Numbered from the stretch's first letter, positions 18,021 to 29,539 are shown. The stretch: 64,000 nucleotides of DNA from Mycobacterium sp. (GCA_003987775.1 RXJD01000014.1:1-64000), one strand, 5' to 3'. The notes: generated from the letters alone by a model not told the origin. Translations and numbers: made by a program.

Positions 18021-19307
18021 GTGCACAATGGCACGCATGATGGCATGCATGACGGGCTGCCTCCGATGACCATGAACGCCAAACGGCGCCGGGTGCACGA
18101 CAAACTGGCCAAGTGGCCGGGGGTGCGGCCGGTACGCCGTCCGGTAACCCCCGGCAGCGACGAGGAATTCGACCTGTTCTACGTCCGCACCGGCCACAAG
18201 TCGGCGCACCCGCTGGTGGTCATCCCAGGCGGTCCCGGGGTGGCATCTCTGCGGCTCTACCAGGGATTTCGCCGCCGCGCTGCCGCCGCCGGTCTCGACA
18301 TCATCATGATCGAGCACCGCGGGCTGGGCATGTCGCGCCACGATGACGCGGGCGCCGACCTGCCGCCGGAGGCAATGACCATCGAGCAGGTGGTCGACGA
18401 CGTCGCTGCCGTGCTGGACGACGCGCACGTCGACTCGGCGGTCATCTACGGCTCCTCGTACGGCAGCTACATCGCCGCGGGTGTCGGTGTCCGTCATCCC
18501 GCGCGGGTGCACGCGATGGTCCTGGACTCACCCGTGCTGTCCGCGCGCGACATCGTCGCGGTGCGCGACGCGATCCGGGGTGTGTTGCTGACCGGCGACA
18601 GCCCCGACACCGCGGAGCTGGCGCCCAAGATCCGGCGTCTGGTCGATGCCGGGGTGATGACCCCGTCCGCGGGGCAGGTCGCCGCGACGGTGTACGGCTA
18701 TGGCGGGGCGCCGATGCTCAATCATCAACTCGACCTGCTTCTCACCGGGCGCAGGATGTTGTGGCGGGCGCTGGTTCGCTTCACCACCATGAGCGTGAAC
18801 CAGAAGGTGCCCTACCGGTACGAATCCGACCTGGTGAGCCGCATCGCCTTCCGCGAGCTCGACTACGCCGCCGAACCCGACGGACTGCCCCTCGACCCGG
18901 CCGCGGCGGTGCGCGAAACACTGGTCAAGACAGCCGAATTCGAAGCCGAGCCGTACGATCTGATAACCGAACTGCCGAGATTCGACTGGCCCACCGTGGT
19001 GATCGCCGGCGGGCGTGACCTGATCACGCCGCTGACGGTGGCCGAACGGGCGATGTCGCTGCTGCCCAACGCGCAGCTGCTGCAATTGCCCACGATGGCG
19101 CACAGTGCGCTGGATTTCCGGGAGCCGGCCGCGCTGGCGATCGCCGGGGCGGTGTGCCGCGGCGAGGTCGACGGGCTGGCCGGACGCGCCGAGGAGCTGG
19201 ACACGCTGCCACCCCGGCTGCCGATGCGCGTGCTGTGGAAGGCAATTGACGTCGCGGCCACCGTGGAGGCGGCGGTGCCGCCGCTGCTGCACCGCGTCAG
19301 CGCATGA
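18021..19307 (+). CDS. Alpha/beta hydrolase, proline-iminopeptidase-like
   Basis: Up to 428 residues. The oxyanion region VVIPGGPG (about 66-73), the nucleophile elbow YGSSYGS (S146), the acid in GGRDLITP and the histidine in TMAHSAL give a complete Ser-Asp-His triad. The overall layout with a long cap resembles proline iminopeptidases and tripeptidyl aminopeptidases. The start is uncertain: GTG 18021, ATG 18045 and ATG 18066 are all possible and none has a clear ribosome binding site. The last 11 bases overlap the convergent oppA gene. I recall no counterpart at this place in M. tuberculosis, so the gene is an insertion or was lost there. Confidence 0.8.
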   Translation: MHNGTHDGMHDGLPPMTMNAKRRRVHDKLAKWPGVRPVRRPVTPGSDEEFDLFYVRTGHKSAHPLVVIPGGPGVASLRLYQGFRRRAAAAGLDIIMIEHRGLGMSRHDDAGADLPPEAMTIEQVVDDVAAVLDDAHVDSAVIYGSSYGSYIAAGVGVRHPARVHAMVLDSPVLSARDIVAVRDAIRGVLLTGDSPDTAELAPKIRRLVDAGVMTPSAGQVAATVYGYGGAPMLNHQLDLLLTGRRMLWRALVRFTTMSVNQKVPYRYESDLVSRIAFRELDYAAEPDGLPLDPAAAVRETLVKTAEFEAEPYDLITELPRFDWPTVVIAGGRDLITPLTVAERAMSLLPNAQLLQLPTMAHSALDFREPAALAIAGAVCRGEVDGLAGRAEELDTLPPRLPMRVLWKAIDVAATVEAAVPPLLHRVSA

Positions 19308-20964
19308 ACCCGATCGCGGTGTAGTCCAGGTCCGCCAACCCGCGGGCGCCGAAGTTCGCCAGCTTGCTGCGCACCGCCACCGGGCCGGGGGACTGGATCA
19401 GCGGCAGGCTGAATCCTTCGGCCCAGATGAGCCGGTCGACGTCGTTGGCCAGCGCCCGGGCCTTCCCGGGGTCGAGCTCGCTCAACGTCCGCTCGATCGC
19501 GTCGTCGATCTCCGGGCTGCCGATCTTGCCGAAGTTGCTGTCTCCGTTGGACGCGTAGATCTGGGTGAGCCCGGACAACGGGAACGCGTCGCCCACCCAG
19601 CCGAACAACGCGATGTCGAACGCGCCGACGTTGACGTAGTCGCGGAAAAAGCCGCTGCCGGAACGTGATTGCAGATCCAGCTTGACGCCGATCTCGGCGA
19701 GGCTGTGCTGGGCGATCTGGGTGACCGCTTTGGTGCTCTGGGCGTCGTAGAACAGCATCCGCACCACGAGTTGCCGACCGTCCTTCTCGCGGAACCCGGC
19801 CTCAGGATTGAGTTTCCAGCCCAGGGCATCGAGTTCGCGTGCGGCCCGCTGCGGGTCGTACGGGATGCTGTTGTCCTGATAGCCCTCCTGCCCGGCCACG
19901 AAGATGTGGTTGTTCAGCGGCACCGGGTCGCGGGTGAGTCCGTGCAGGGCAACGTTGGCGATGGTGCGCCGGTCGATCCCTTCGCTGACCGCCAGGCGCA
20001 GCGACTGGTCGGACAGGATCGACCCCTTGGCGCCGTTCATGGTGAAGTGCGTCCACACCGGTGCCGGTGCCTGCCTGATCGAGATGCCCTTCGTGCGTTC
20101 GGCGATGATGAGCTGGTCGAGCGAGGCGACCCCGGTCGCGTCGATCGTGTTGTTCTGCAGCGCCGGCAGCCGGGCCGGGTCATCGAGCACCAGATAGGTG
20201 ATGGAGTCCAGCCGCGGCTGGGTGCCCCACCATCTGGGGTTGCGGGTCAACACGATTCGCTGCTTGGCGCGATCCAGCGTGCTCATGATGAACGGTCCGG
20301 CGGTCACCCCCGGCGCATCGAGCCAGCCTTTGTTGAACGCCTCGGGTGTGGCGGTCACACTTTCGGGCAGCAGCATGCCGTTGCCGGCGAACATGCCACG
20401 CCACTCGGCGTAAGGCTTGGCGAAAGTCATGATCGCCTGGCGGTCGTCGACGCCGCGGGTCACCGAGGCGACGCGGTCGGCGCCATTGGTGGTGGCGATC
20501 TCGAAGGCGCTGTCGGTGCCGCTGGTGGCGTGGATCTGACTGGCGATGTCGCGCCAGGTGATGGGGCTGCCGTCGGACCAGACCGCTTTGGGATTGATGG
20601 TGTAGGTGATGACCTGCGGGTTGGTGCCGGTGAGCTCGACGCTGGTGAAGTAGTTGGTGTTGACGGTCGCCGAGCCGTCGGCCCCGATGGTGAAGGCGCT
20701 GGGCAGCGTGGCCTTCATCATCCCGGCGGTCTCCGAGGAGTTTCCGTCGATGTGCAGGATATTGAAGTTGGGTGGAAAGTCGATCAGGGCCAGCCGCAGG
20801 TTGCCGCCCTCTTGCAGGGTCTGCGGGTTCTGCGGGTTGAGGTCACTCGCGGTGCCGACGGCGCCGCGGCCGGCGGGTGTCAGTTGGCCGCCGGTCGAGC
20901 ACCCGGACAACACCAACACCGCCGCCAGCATCGCCACCGCGACCCGGCCCGCCCGGCTACGCAC
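19297..20964 (-). CDS. oppA: Oligopeptide ABC importer, substrate-binding lipoprotein OppA
   Basis: A 555-residue family 5 solute-binding protein. The signal ends in lipobox LSGC (Cys22), so it is anchored on the outer face of the membrane. SBP_bac_5 features include [47 protein letters not shown] and [16 protein letters not shown]. It captures peptides and delivers them to OppB/OppC; the M. tuberculosis system imports peptides including glutathione-related ones. It is the last gene of oppB-oppC-oppD-oppA and overlaps oppD by eight bases. It is shorter than the 591 residues I recall for M. tuberculosis OppA, with no evident loss of a domain. Confidence 0.9.
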   Translation of the reverse strand: MRSRAGRVAVAMLAAVLVLSGCSTGGQLTPAGRGAVGTASDLNPQNPQTLQEGGNLRLALIDFPPNFNILHIDGNSSETAGMMKATLPSAFTIGADGSATVNTNYFTSVELTGTNPQVITYTINPKAVWSDGSPITWRDIASQIHATSGTDSAFEIATTNGADRVASVTRGVDDRQAIMTFAKPYAEWRGMFAGNGMLLPESVTATPEAFNKGWLDAPGVTAGPFIMSTLDRAKQRIVLTRNPRWWGTQPRLDSITYLVLDDPARLPALQNNTIDATGVASLDQLIIAERTKGISIRQAPAPVWTHFTMNGAKGSILSDQSLRLAVSEGIDRRTIANVALHGLTRDPVPLNNHIFVAGQEGYQDNSIPYDPQRAARELDALGWKLNPEAGFREKDGRQLVVRMLFYDAQSTKAVTQIAQHSLAEIGVKLDLQSRSGSGFFRDYVNVGAFDIALFGWVGDAFPLSGLTQIYASNGDSNFGKIGSPEIDDAIERTLSELDPGKARALANDVDRLIWAEGFSLPLIQSPGPVAVRSKLANFGARGLADLDYTAIGFMR

Positions 20965-22792
20965 GGCCCGGCTCGGGTTGCGGCACCGCGCCCAGTAGCC
21001 GGCGCGTGTACTCGTGTTGCGGATTGCCGAACACCTCCCGGCTTTCGCCCTGCTCCACCACCGCGCCGCGGAACATCACCACCACCTGATGCGCCAGATG
21101 TTTCACCACCGAAAGATCGTGGGAGACGAAGAGATAGGAGAGACCGAACTGATCCTGCAGGTCGAGCAGCAGGTTGATGATCCCGGCCTGAATGGAAACG
21201 TCGAGGGCCGACACGGGTTCGTCGAGCGCCAGGATCTTGGGCTGTAGCGCCAGGGCGCGTGCGATCCCGATGCGCTGTTTCTGTCCGCCGGAGAATTCGG
21301 CGGGATAACGGTTGGCGTCGGCGCGGCGCAGGCCCACGATGTCGAGCAGCTCGGCTACCCGGGCGTTGCTGTCGCCTTTGCTGAATCCGTTGGCGCGCAA
21401 CGGTTCGGCCAGTAGCTCGGAGACGGGCAGTCGAGGGTCCAACGATGCCACCGGGTCCTGGAACACCGCCTGGATATCGCGGCGCAACGACCGGCGGCCG
21501 GCCGGGCGCAGCGTGCTGACATCGGTACCGAGTACCTCGATCGAACCCGACTGCGGCGCAGTGAGTTCCAGGATCTGGTTCAGCGTGGTCGACTTGCCCG
21601 AACCGGACTCGCCGACGATGCCCACCGTGCGCCCCTGGTGCAGTTCGAAGCTGACGCCGTCGACCGCCCGGACTTCGCCGACGGTGCGGCGCAGCACCAG
21701 GCCCTTGGTCAGGGGATAGGTCTTGACCAGGTCCCGCACCCGCACGACGACGGTCGAGTGGTCGGGTGCGGCGACCGCTTGTTCGGTGGCGACATCGTAG
21801 ATCTCGGCCGCGCTGCGCCCGGCGGCCTTGTCGGTGCGGATGCAGGCCGCCCGATGCTCCGGCCCCACCTCGGTCAATTCTGGCTCGCCCGAACGGCATT
21901 CGTCGATGGCCAGCGGACAGCGCGGCGCGAACGGGCACCCCGGCTCCAGCCCCGCCAACGACGGCGGCGCGCCGGGGATGGGCACCAGCCGGGTGCCCTG
22001 CGGGGCGTCCAATCGCGGCACCGAGCCCAATAATCCGATGGTGTAGGGCATTTGACGGTCACGGTAGAGGTCGCCGACCCCGGCCGACTCGACCACCCGC
22101 CCGGCGTACATCACCAGAGCCCGGTCGGCGAACTCGGCGACCACACCGAGGTCGTGGGTGATGATGAGGACACCTGCGCCGGTCACGTCGCGCGCCTTCT
22201 TGAGTACCTCGAGGATCTGCGCCTGCACGGTCACGTCCAGCGCGGTGGTGGGTTCGTCGCAGATCAGCAGGTCCGGGTCATTGGCGATCGCCATCGCGAT
22301 CACCACCCGTTGCCGTTCCCCGCCGGACAGCTCGTGCGGAAAGGCGCGCGCCCGCTGCGCAGGCTGGGAGATACCGACCAGTTCGAGAAGTTCCACCGCG
22401 CGCTCGCGGGCGGCCTTCTTGCCCACGTCATGCTGGTGCACCCGGATCGCCTCGGCGATCTGATCGCCGACGGTATACACCGGGGTCAGCGCCGACATGG
22501 GGTCCTGAAACACCATTCCGATCGACTTGCCGCGAAACCGCGACATCCCGTCGTCGCCCAGCCCCAGCAGTTCGGTGCCCTGCAGCCGCACCGAGCCGCT
22601 CGCTGTCGCGTACTCCGGCAGCAGGCCCATCACCGCCATCGCCGCGGCGGACTTGCCCGATCCCGATTCGCCGACCATCGCCACCACTTCGCCTGGGTTG
22701 ACGTGGTAGCTGATGCCGCGGACCGCGGTCACCGGGACGCCGTCGGTGGGGAAGGTGACGGCCAGGTCGGCCACTTCCAGCAGCGAACTCAT
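20957..22792 (-). CDS. oppD: Oligopeptide ABC importer, double ATPase OppD
   Basis: A 611-residue protein with two ATPase domains in tandem, equivalent to fused OppD and OppF. The first has Walker [10 protein letters not shown], signature LSGGERQRV and Walker [13 protein letters not shown]. It is followed by the OppD-type cysteine-rich tail ([16 protein letters not shown]). The second has Walker [10 protein letters not shown], signature [10 protein letters not shown] and Walker [13 protein letters not shown]. Both sites look catalytically competent. Translation starts at the ATG at 22790-22792, overlapping the oppC stop by four bases; a longer open frame upstream is only a shadow of oppC. It powers peptide import by OppB/OppC. 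Confidence 0.93.
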   Translation of the reverse strand: MSSLLEVADLAVTFPTDGVPVTAVRGISYHVNPGEVVAMVGESGSGKSAAAMAVMGLLPEYATASGSVRLQGTELLGLGDDGMSRFRGKSIGMVFQDPMSALTPVYTVGDQIAEAIRVHQHDVGKKAARERAVELLELVGISQPAQRARAFPHELSGGERQRVVIAMAIANDPDLLICDEPTTALDVTVQAQILEVLKKARDVTGAGVLIITHDLGVVAEFADRALVMYAGRVVESAGVGDLYRDRQMPYTIGLLGSVPRLDAPQGTRLVPIPGAPPSLAGLEPGCPFAPRCPLAIDECRSGEPELTEVGPEHRAACIRTDKAAGRSAAEIYDVATEQAVAAPDHSTVVVRVRDLVKTYPLTKGLVLRRTVGEVRAVDGVSFELHQGRTVGIVGESGSGKSTTLNQILELTAPQSGSIEVLGTDVSTLRPAGRRSLRRDIQAVFQDPVASLDPRLPVSELLAEPLRANGFSKGDSNARVAELLDIVGLRRADANRYPAEFSGGQKQRIGIARALALQPKILALDEPVSALDVSIQAGIINLLLDLQDQFGLSYLFVSHDLSVVKHLAHQVVVMFRGAVVEQGESREVFGNPQHEYTRRLLGAVPQPEPGRA

Positions 22793-23679
22793 TCGGCACC
22801 CCGTCGCAGGGTCCGGGCGCCGGGATCCAGCGCGTCCCGCAGCCCGTCGCCGGTCAGGTTGGCGCACAACACGATCAGCACCAACACCCCGGCCGGAACC
22901 AGGAAGACCCACGGGAAGGTGGTGGCGGCCTGGGTGCCGTCGGCGATCAGGGTGCCCAGCGACACGTCGGGGGGCTGGACGCCGAAACCCAGGAAGCTCA
23001 ACCCGGTTTCGGCCAGAATGGCGAACCCGACGTTGAGGGTGGCGTCGATGATCAGGATGGACGCCACATTGGGCAGCACGTGGCCGACGATGATCTTGCG
23101 ACTGGACACGCCCATATACCGTGCGGCGCGGATGAAGTCGTGCTCGCGCAGGCTCATGGTCAGGCCGCGCACCATGCGGGAACTGACCATCCAGCTGAAG
23201 GCGGCCAGCAGCAACACCAGCGACATGATGTTGGCCGAGTTCCTGGTTCGCGGTGAGACGATGGCAATCAGGATGAAACTGGGCACCACCAGCATCAGGT
23301 CGACCACGAACATCAGCAGCCCGTCGCGCCAGTCCTTGAAGTAGCCGGCGATCGATCCCACCGTGGCGGCGATACCGGTCGAGATCACCGCCACGCAGAG
23401 GCCGATCAACATCGACTTCTGCATTCCGCGCAGCGTCTGCGCCAGCATGTCCTGGCCGATTGCGTTGGTGCCCAACCAATGCCGGGCGTTGGGCGGTTGC
23501 AGCAGCGCGTTGAAATCGAGGTCGCGGTAGGAGTAGGGCAGCAGCGGTGGCAGCGCGTAGCAGCCGATGAACAGCAGCACCAGCAACGCCAGCGCCACCA
23601 CTGCCGACCGGTTGCGCAGGAACCGGCGCAGCACCAGCGTGCGGCGCGACGTGAATTCGGTGGTCTCGACCGCGGTCAT
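22789..23679 (-). CDS. oppC: Oligopeptide ABC importer, permease OppC
   Basis: A 296-residue inner-membrane permease with an N-terminal helix ([21 protein letters not shown]), the OppC-type periplasmic stretch ([23 protein letters not shown]) and five more helices. The EAA loop that contacts the ATPase reads [27 protein letters not shown]. The C-terminal helix pair includes [19 protein letters not shown], a hallmark of dipeptide/oligopeptide permeases. I chose the ATG at 23677-23679, which overlaps the oppB stop by four bases. It forms the channel with OppB. Confidence 0.93.
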   Translation of the reverse strand: MTAVETTEFTSRRTLVLRRFLRNRSAVVALALLVLLFIGCYALPPLLPYSYRDLDFNALLQPPNARHWLGTNAIGQDMLAQTLRGMQKSMLIGLCVAVISTGIAATVGSIAGYFKDWRDGLLMFVVDLMLVVPSFILIAIVSPRTRNSANIMSLVLLLAAFSWMVSSRMVRGLTMSLREHDFIRAARYMGVSSRKIIVGHVLPNVASILIIDATLNVGFAILAETGLSFLGFGVQPPDVSLGTLIADGTQAATTFPWVFLVPAGVLVLIVLCANLTGDGLRDALDPGARTLRRGAE

Positions 23680-24653
23680 GACACCCGCACCCGTGGGTCC
23701 AGCGCGGCATAGAGGATGTCGGACAACAGCCCCGCCAACAACGTGACGGCGGCGGAGAACAGCGTGATCGCCGCGATGATGTTGGTGTCCTGGGTGGCGA
23801 TGCCGCGGATGGTCCATTCACCCATGCCGTGCCAGCCGAAGATCTTCTCGACGAATACCGCGCCGCCGACCAGACCGGCGACACTGTAGGCGAACAGCGT
23901 CGCCATCGGGATCAGCGCGGTGCGCAGCCCGTGTTTGACCAGTGCGCGGCGACGCGTCAGGCCTTTGGCGCGGGCGGTGCGGATGAAATCCTGGCCGAGG
24001 ACATCGAGCATCGCATTGCGCTGGTAGCGGCTGTAGCCGGCCGCGGCGCTCAGCGTCAGGGTCAGCGTGGGCAGGATCAAGTGTTTCAACCGGTCAGCGA
24101 CCGCGGCCCAGCTGCCCTCGATCACACCCGGTGACGTCTCGCCGGTGTAGTCGAAGAGCTGAACGCCCAAAGCCCAGTTGGTTCGCAGCGCCCCCATGAT
24201 CAGCAGGTTGGCGATGACGAAGGTCGGCGTGCTCAGGATGAGCAGCGCGGTGACGGTGACGACACGGTCGCTGAGCCGGTACTGGCGTATCGCTCCCCAT
24301 GCTCCGAGCGTCACTCCGAGTAGCGTGCCCAGCACCGAGCCGACGAGGAGCAATCGCAGGGTCACTCCGATGCGGCGTCCCAACTCGACGCCGACGGGCT
24401 GGCCGGTGATCGTCTTGCCGAAATCGCCGTGCGCGGCGTGGGATACCCAGTTCACGTACCGGATCGGGATGGGCCGATCAAGGCCGAGGTCGTGAGCCTT
24501 GGCGTCGATCACCGCTTTCGGGGGCCGCGGACTGCGCTGCATCAGGCTCTCCAGCGGCGAGAACGCCACCGAGGTGAGGCAGAAGGTCAGAAACGACGCC
24601 AGCGCCAGCAGCACGACGTACTTCGCCAGCCGGCGCAGCAGAAAACGCGTCAC
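23676..24653 (-). CDS. oppB: Oligopeptide ABC importer, permease OppB
   Basis: A 325-residue permease and first gene of the opp operon. The first helix is [20 protein letters not shown]. The OppB-type conserved stretch [27 protein letters not shown] follows at about residues 54-81. The EAA loop reads [32 protein letters not shown]. The end contains [26 protein letters not shown], typical of OppB/DppB. Genes oppB, oppC and oppD overlap by four bases each, so the transporter is made as a coupled unit. The operon promoter should lie in 24654-24840. Confidence 0.93.
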   Translation of the reverse strand: MTRFLLRRLAKYVVLLALASFLTFCLTSVAFSPLESLMQRSPRPPKAVIDAKAHDLGLDRPIPIRYVNWVSHAAHGDFGKTITGQPVGVELGRRIGVTLRLLLVGSVLGTLLGVTLGAWGAIRQYRLSDRVVTVTALLILSTPTFVIANLLIMGALRTNWALGVQLFDYTGETSPGVIEGSWAAVADRLKHLILPTLTLTLSAAAGYSRYQRNAMLDVLGQDFIRTARAKGLTRRRALVKHGLRTALIPMATLFAYSVAGLVGGAVFVEKIFGWHGMGEWTIRGIATQDTNIIAAITLFSAAVTLLAGLLSDILYAALDPRVRVS

Positions 24654-24840
24654 GCCCTACCACCCTGCCGCATTGGGACAGGGTAACGATCCCTGCGGCG
24701 GAGAGCCTGTCGCCGCCCGCGTCCACGAACACATCGGTGTTGGCAAGACCTGCCCCCAACCTTCCCGCGGCTTTCCGCAGGGCAGTAGCGCGGCGGCGGA
24801 TGGCCGTGCTGACGTTGGCCACCGCCGAAGCTGACACGAA

Positions 24841-24872
24841 GGAGGGGAGGGGGCCGTAGCCCCCTCCCCTCC
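24841..24872 (-). terminator. Strong terminator hairpin after the PE_PGRS gene
   Basis: A perfect 14-bp stem: GGAGGGGAGGGGGC (24841-24854) pairs with the complementary run at 24859-24872 across a four-base loop (cgta). It lies 47 bases beyond the PE_PGRS stop codon and upstream of the opp operon, so it insulates oppB from PE_PGRS transcription. There is no U-tract. Confidence 0.85.
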
Positions 24873-24919
24873 GCCCGGTTGCCCAGTGAGCGACAGGGCG
24901 GCAGTCCGGTTGCCCTGAT

Positions 24920-27900
24920 CTACCGCTGCAGCACCCCGTCGAGGCCGTTAATGCCGGACGGCCCAGGCGGCGTACCGGTCCCGCCATTTCCTCCGTTGCC
25001 GCCGGTGCCTAGGACAATGGCGTTGCCGCCAAAGCCGCCTTTGCCGCCGGGCACCGCCCCGATGCCATTGCCGCCCGCGCCTCCGTTCCCGCCATCACCG
25101 AACAGTCCGGACCGCCCGCCGCCGCCGCCGAAGCCGCTCAAGACGCCGCCGGCGCCGCCGGCGCCCCCGGTCCCGCCGTCGCCGAGGAGGCCGATGGCTG
25201 TGCCACCCGCACCGCCGACTCCGCCAACACCGCCGACTCCGCCGTTCCCGCCGGCACCGCCGTTCCCGTAGATGCCGCTGCCGCCGCCGTCGCCGCCGCT
25301 GCCAGCGACAAAGCCGTAACCGCCGCTTCCGCCGCTTCCGCCGTTGCCGGTGAGCAGGGCGCCGTTACCGCCGCGTCCGCCGTTCGCGCCGAGGCCGGTG
25401 GTGGCACCGCCACCGACCCCGCCAGCCCCGCCGGTGCCATAGAACGTCCCCGCATTGCCACCGTTGCCGCCAGCGGCACCGCCGCCTGCACCAGCGCCGA
25501 CACCGCCTGCCCCGCCGGCCCCGCCGCTGCCGAAGTATGAGTTCGCGGAGCCACCCGCCCCGCCGACCCCGCCAGTGTTAAGTCCAAGGCCGCCCGCTCC
25601 TCCAGCCCCGCCGGTACCGGACAGGGCGGCGCCATCACCGCCGATTCCTCCTGCCCCGCCGACGGTCTGGCCTGCGCCGCCGCTGCCGCCGGCACCACCG
25701 GTGCCGGAGAACGAGCCGGCGTTACCGCCGTGGCCGCCGGCACCTCCGGCGGTGCCGGCGGGTGCGCTGCCACCTGCCCCGCCGGCGCCGCCGTTACCGG
25801 ACAACAGACCGGCGTTGCCGCCGGCTCCGCCGGCTCCGCCGGCTCCGGATCCGCCGAGGGCGCCGACGCCGCCGGTCCCGCCGTTGCCGGAAATAAGGCT
25901 GGCCCCGCCGTTCCCGCCGGCACCGCCGGTGCCAAGGCTCAGTCCTCCGGTGCCGCCGTGCCCGCCGTGGGCCAAGAGCGCGCTACCGCCGTTGCCGCTG
26001 GCTCCACCTGTGCCGCCACCAACTCCGCCGCTCCCGCCGGCGCCGCCGGCGCTGAATAGCCCGCCGGCCCCGCCCTGGCCGCCGGCGCCACCTAGACCGG
26101 CCCCGGTACCGCCGTCGCCGCCGAACCCAGCCGTGCCGGAGAACAGTCCGGCGGATCCGCCCCTGCCCCCAGCCCCACCGTCAACGCCGATCGCCCCGGA
26201 ACCTCCGGCTCCGCCGTTGCCCATCAAGATTCCGCCGTCTCCGCCCGCGGCACCGGTTCCCGGTGCCCCGTTGGCGCCATTACCGATCAGTGGGCGTCCG
26301 AGCAGTGCCTGGGTGGGTGCGTTGATGACATCGAGCAGAGCTTTATTCGAGGTGGCGATCCCGGCGGCGCCGTTGGCGCCAGTAGCGCCGGCCGGGCTGC
26401 CCAGCCCGGCATTGCCTCCGTTGCCGCCCAACCCGATGAGTTGTGCGTCGCCGCCCCGGCCACCGTTACCTCCGGCAAAGGGGCCACCTTCGCCACCAGC
26501 GCCGGCGTTGCCGCCATTGCCGATCAACGCGGCCTTGCCGCCGGCCCCGCCGGTGCCACCCCCGCCGCTCCCGGCCAGACCGCCGTTGCCGCCGGTGCCG
26601 CCGTCACCGAACAGGCCAACGGCGTTGCCGCCGGCGCCCCCGGCGCCGCTGACTGCGCCGCCGCTATCGCCGTTTCCGCCGGCTCCGCCGGAGCCGGCAA
26701 GGCCGCCGCTGTTGCCGCCGCGGCCGCCCGCCCCACCGCTCGTATCGCCAATGCCGCCGTGTCCACCATCCCCGCCGGTGCCGAACAGGGTTGCCGCATT
26801 GCCGCCGCTGCCGCCATTGCCGCCGGTACCGGTGCCGCCGACTCCGCCGGCACCGCCAATCCCACCGTCGCCCTGCAGCGTGCCGCCGTTGCCGCCGGCG
26901 CCGCCCGCTCCGCCGTTGACTTGGCCGAAGGCTCCTGCCCCCCCGGCTCCGCCGGTGCCGAACAGTGCGCCGGCCTTCCCGCCGAGTCCGCCCGCCCCGC
27001 CGACGCCGAAGCTGGTGCCACCGGCGCCACCGGTCCCGCCGGTGCCGGAGAGCATGGCGGCGTTGCCACCGGCGCCACCGGCGCCACCGGCGGCTCCGGC
27101 GATCCCACCGGCGCCACCGGCGCCACCGGCGCCATGGAACAAGCCGGCGTTGCCGCCCGCGCCACCGGCGCCGCCGGTAGTGCCGGGCGCATTGGCGGCG
27201 GCGCCACCGGCGCCGCCAGCGCCGCCGTCGCCATAGAACGCGCCGGCATTGCCGCCCTGCCCGCCCGCGCCAGCAGTCGCCTGCCCGCCACCGCCGAGGC
27301 CGCCCGCGCCACCGTTGCCGACGAACATGCTCGTCCCGCCGATACCGCCCTTTCCACCGATGCCGCCAGGGGTTAAGTTGCTCCCTCCTTCGCCGCCTGC
27401 TCCGCCGTCGCCAAACAGGCCGACGCCGCCGGCGCCACCGGCCCCGCCGGTGGTGCCCACGCCGCCGGCGCCGCCAGTTCCGCCGACGCTGAATAGCCCA
27501 GCGGCCCCGCCTTGACCGCCGGCACCGCCAACCCCGGTTGCTCCGTGGCCGCCCGCACCGCCGCTGCCGGGCGTGCCGAACAGCAATCCTGCGGCACCGC
27601 CGCGGCCTCCGGCCCCGCCCGTGGCGCCACTAGCACCCGACCCGCCTGCACCACCGTTGCCGATCAAGATCCCGCCGTCGCCGCCGTTCGCGCCGGTGCC
27701 CGCGGCGCCGTTGGCGCCGTTGCCGATCAGCGGTCGGCCCAGCAACGCCTGGGTAGGTGCGTTGACCACGCTGAGCAGACTCTGCGAAGCGGCCTCGGCA
27801 CTTGCATATCCGTTGGCGCTCGACTGCAAGGTCGCCACGAATTGGGCGTGAAACGCTGCGGCTTGGGCATTGACTGTCTGGAAAGACTGACCGTGTGTGG

Positions 27901-28066
27901 TGAACAGTGCCGCTATCTGGACCGACACCTCATCGGCTGCGGCGGTAAGCACTGAAATCGTCGGCTCACCCGCCGAAGCGGCGGCTTGTCCGATTGCATT
28001 CCCGATATTCGCTAAATCCCCGACGGCCGATGTCAAAAATTCTGGCGTGGCGATTACGTAGGACAT
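24920..28066 (-). CDS. PE_PGRS family protein with duplicated PGRS module
   Basis: A 1048-residue PE_PGRS protein. Residues 1-95 are the PE domain ([18 protein letters not shown], then the two-helix hairpin), which directs export by an ESX type VII system. A linker with [11 protein letters not shown] at residues 110-120 is followed by Gly-Gly-Ala/Gly-Gly-Asn repeats. The linker recurs at 590-600 ([21 protein letters not shown]), starting a second PGRS tract to the end. The start ATG at 28064-28066 has GAGGGG upstream; further in-frame codons upstream are not coding. It is likely exported to the cell surface. I recall no PE_PGRS gene between oppB and Rv1284 in M. tuberculosis. Confidence 0.95.
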   Translation of the reverse strand: MSYVIATPEFLTSAVGDLANIGNAIGQAAASAGEPTISVLTAAADEVSVQIAALFTTHGQSFQTVNAQAAAFHAQFVATLQSSANGYASAEAASQSLLSVVNAPTQALLGRPLIGNGANGAAGTGANGGDGGILIGNGGAGGSGASGATGGAGGRGGAAGLLFGTPGSGGAGGHGATGVGGAGGQGGAAGLFSVGGTGGAGGVGTTGGAGGAGGVGLFGDGGAGGEGGSNLTPGGIGGKGGIGGTSMFVGNGGAGGLGGGGQATAGAGGQGGNAGAFYGDGGAGGAGGAAANAPGTTGGAGGAGGNAGLFHGAGGAGGAGGIAGAAGGAGGAGGNAAMLSGTGGTGGAGGTSFGVGGAGGLGGKAGALFGTGGAGGAGAFGQVNGGAGGAGGNGGTLQGDGGIGGAGGVGGTGTGGNGGSGGNAATLFGTGGDGGHGGIGDTSGGAGGRGGNSGGLAGSGGAGGNGDSGGAVSGAGGAGGNAVGLFGDGGTGGNGGLAGSGGGGTGGAGGKAALIGNGGNAGAGGEGGPFAGGNGGRGGDAQLIGLGGNGGNAGLGSPAGATGANGAAGIATSNKALLDVINAPTQALLGRPLIGNGANGAPGTGAAGGDGGILMGNGGAGGSGAIGVDGGAGGRGGSAGLFSGTAGFGGDGGTGAGLGGAGGQGGAGGLFSAGGAGGSGGVGGGTGGASGNGGSALLAHGGHGGTGGLSLGTGGAGGNGGASLISGNGGTGGVGALGGSGAGGAGGAGGNAGLLSGNGGAGGAGGSAPAGTAGGAGGHGGNAGSFSGTGGAGGSGGAGQTVGGAGGIGGDGAALSGTGGAGGAGGLGLNTGGVGGAGGSANSYFGSGGAGGAGGVGAGAGGGAAGGNGGNAGTFYGTGGAGGVGGGATTGLGANGGRGGNGALLTGNGGSGGSGGYGFVAGSGGDGGGSGIYGNGGAGGNGGVGGVGGVGGAGGTAIGLLGDGGTGGAGGAGGVLSGFGGGGGRSGLFGDGGNGGAGGNGIGAVPGGKGGFGGNAIVLGTGGNGGNGGTGTPPGPSGINGLDGVLQR

Positions 28067-29034
28067 TCGGCGACCCCTCATTTTTTGGTTTTGGTAAACG
28101 CAGGCAGACAAGCTGACCCAGGGTATCCAGATGGTGCAGACAAGGGAATAACTAACGGTGGTGTTATGCAAACGTTATAATTGTTTTCGCCTAATTCGAA
28201 TGCTTTTTGTTTTGGCGCGCACAAATTTGCATCATCTGACGCGCGTTTGTGCCGCAGTGAGGCGGATCATGACGCCGTGCCTCGATCGGTGTTGCGGATC
28301 CGGCGAAGGCGGCGGTCTGACAGCGCCCATCGCGCGTCGATCAACGAGGGTGCGTGCAGTGGCTATCAGGCCTTCGGTCATGTCGGCAGCTCGGTCAGTT
28401 GCCGCCAAGGCGGTGGCGGAAGAGGCGCAAGAAGGGGCCGCCGGGCCTCCTCCGGAATTGAACCGCGCGAATCATCGCGTGGCATATCGGCACAAGGCGA
28501 TGCAAGCACGGCTGGGGTGAAAATGTGATGCGCCATACCAATTCGATTTATTCAAATTGCCCCATCCCAGCCCGCGCTGCGTCAGATCAGGGCAGTTATC
28601 AGCTTGCGTCCCATGCCGCGACGAAGCGACCCCCAGTCCGCGTATTTCCGCCTGAGCTTCGGCACTCGGCTAAGTAATCGGATTTAAAGCTGAGATCAAT
28701 CAGGATCTCTGGGTCTCGGGGACGGGCCCTGGGACGGTTTGGGTTGGCACCGGTGATGTTGATCGAGGAGTTGCGCCCCGCCTGCAGCGCCCGGACGGCC
28801 GTGGCGTGAATATGCCGACGCGCGACTGGATGGCATGCGCGACGGCAAAGGGGTTCGGTCATCGCTGCGGCTCTGCACGAAGTGCCCGAGGGACGGTGTC
28901 CACGGACGAATCGGTGAGTGCGCGTTACGCGCGCGGTGATTTTGACCAGTGAAACGCCGGGTGCCTATTGTTAAACTTCGTCGCGCCTCGCTCTGCCTGG
29001 CGAATTTCCGCACTGCGATATACGGGAGACTTGC
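28067..29034. other. Long intergenic region between PE_PGRS and carbonic anhydrase genes
   Basis: About 970 bases separate these divergent genes. The PE_PGRS-proximal 150 bases (about 28075-28225) are unusually A/T-rich for this genome and contain runs such as GTTATAATTG, so they probably hold the PE_PGRS promoter and untranslated leader. The remainder is GC-rich. A plus-strand frame of about 120 codons at 28158-28520 and a minus-strand frame of 87 codons at 28599-28862 exist, but neither has a ribosome binding site or recognisable motif. I do not call genes here. Confidence 0.5.
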
Positions 29035-29526
29035 GTGACGGTTACTGACGACTACCTGGCCAACAACGCCAACTACGCGAGTAGCTTCCAGGGCCCGTTG
29101 CCGCTGCCGCCGAGCAAACACGTCGCGGTGCTGGCGTGCATGGATGCCCGCCTCGACGTGTACCGGGCGCTCGGGATCAACGAGGGGGAGTCGCACGTCA
29201 TCCGCAACGCCGGCGGGGTGGCCACCGACGACGCCATCCGGTCGCTGGCGATCTCCCAGCGGCTGCTGGGGACCAAAGAGATCATCCTGATCCACCACAC
29301 CGACTGCGGCATGCTCACCTTCACCGATGACGAGTTCAAGCGCGGCATCCAGGAGGAGACCGGCGTGAAGCCGCCGTGGGCGGCCGAGGCCTTCCCGGAC
29401 ATCGCCGAGGACGTCCGCCAGTCGCTGCGCCGGATCGAGAACAGCCCCTTTGTCACCAAGCACGAGTCGTTGCGCGGGTTCATCTTCGACGTCGCGACCG
29501 GCAAGCTCGAAGAGGTCACCCTATAG
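29035..29526 (+). CDS. canA: Beta-carbonic anhydrase (Rv1284 homologue)
   Basis: A 163-residue beta-class carbonic anhydrase that interconverts CO2 and bicarbonate. The zinc ligands are C35 (LACMDAR), with D37-R39 forming the catalytic dyad, and the HxxC pair in LIHHTDCG (H88, C91). HVIRNAGG is the third conserved motif. Length and residue numbering match M. tuberculosis Rv1284, which is a proven carbonic anhydrase. The start is GTG with GGGAGA upstream. Its position before cysD is conserved, although here a three-gene operon is inserted between them on the other strand. Confidence 0.95.
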   Translation: MTVTDDYLANNANYASSFQGPLPLPPSKHVAVLACMDARLDVYRALGINEGESHVIRNAGGVATDDAIRSLAISQRLLGTKEIILIHHTDCGMLTFTDDEFKRGIQEETGVKPPWAAEAFPDIAEDVRQSLRRIENSPFVTKHESLRGFIFDVATGKLEEVTL

Positions 29527-29539
29527 CGCGTCTGCTCGC
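29527..29539 (+). repeat. Half copy of the GCGAGCAGACG palindrome
   Basis: Thirteen bases, CGCGTCTGCTCGC, directly after the canA stop. They are identical to the outer end of the right arm of the palindrome at 32216-32275. The two sites bracket the rimK operon. A 13-base match alone is weak evidence. Confidence 0.45.

Noticed and set aside
20957-23884. A very long (975-codon) single gene containing OppD
   Set aside because: The N-terminal third is antiphase translation of oppC; OppD begins at the ATG at 22792 with the ATGA overlap.
25455-27236. A 593-codon proline-rich plus-strand frame
   Set aside because: It is the complement of the PGRS Gly-Gly-Ala repeats, which always read as Pro-rich on the other strand.
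24920-27750. A CRISPR-like or satellite array suggested by dense short repeats
   Set aside because: The repeats are codon-level Gly-Gly-X repeats in frame with a PE domain, with no uniform repeat-spacer lengths.
28158-28520. A 120-codon plus-strand frame upstream of canA
   Set aside because: It has no ribosome binding site, no family motif and mixed composition across an A/T-rich to GC-rich transition.
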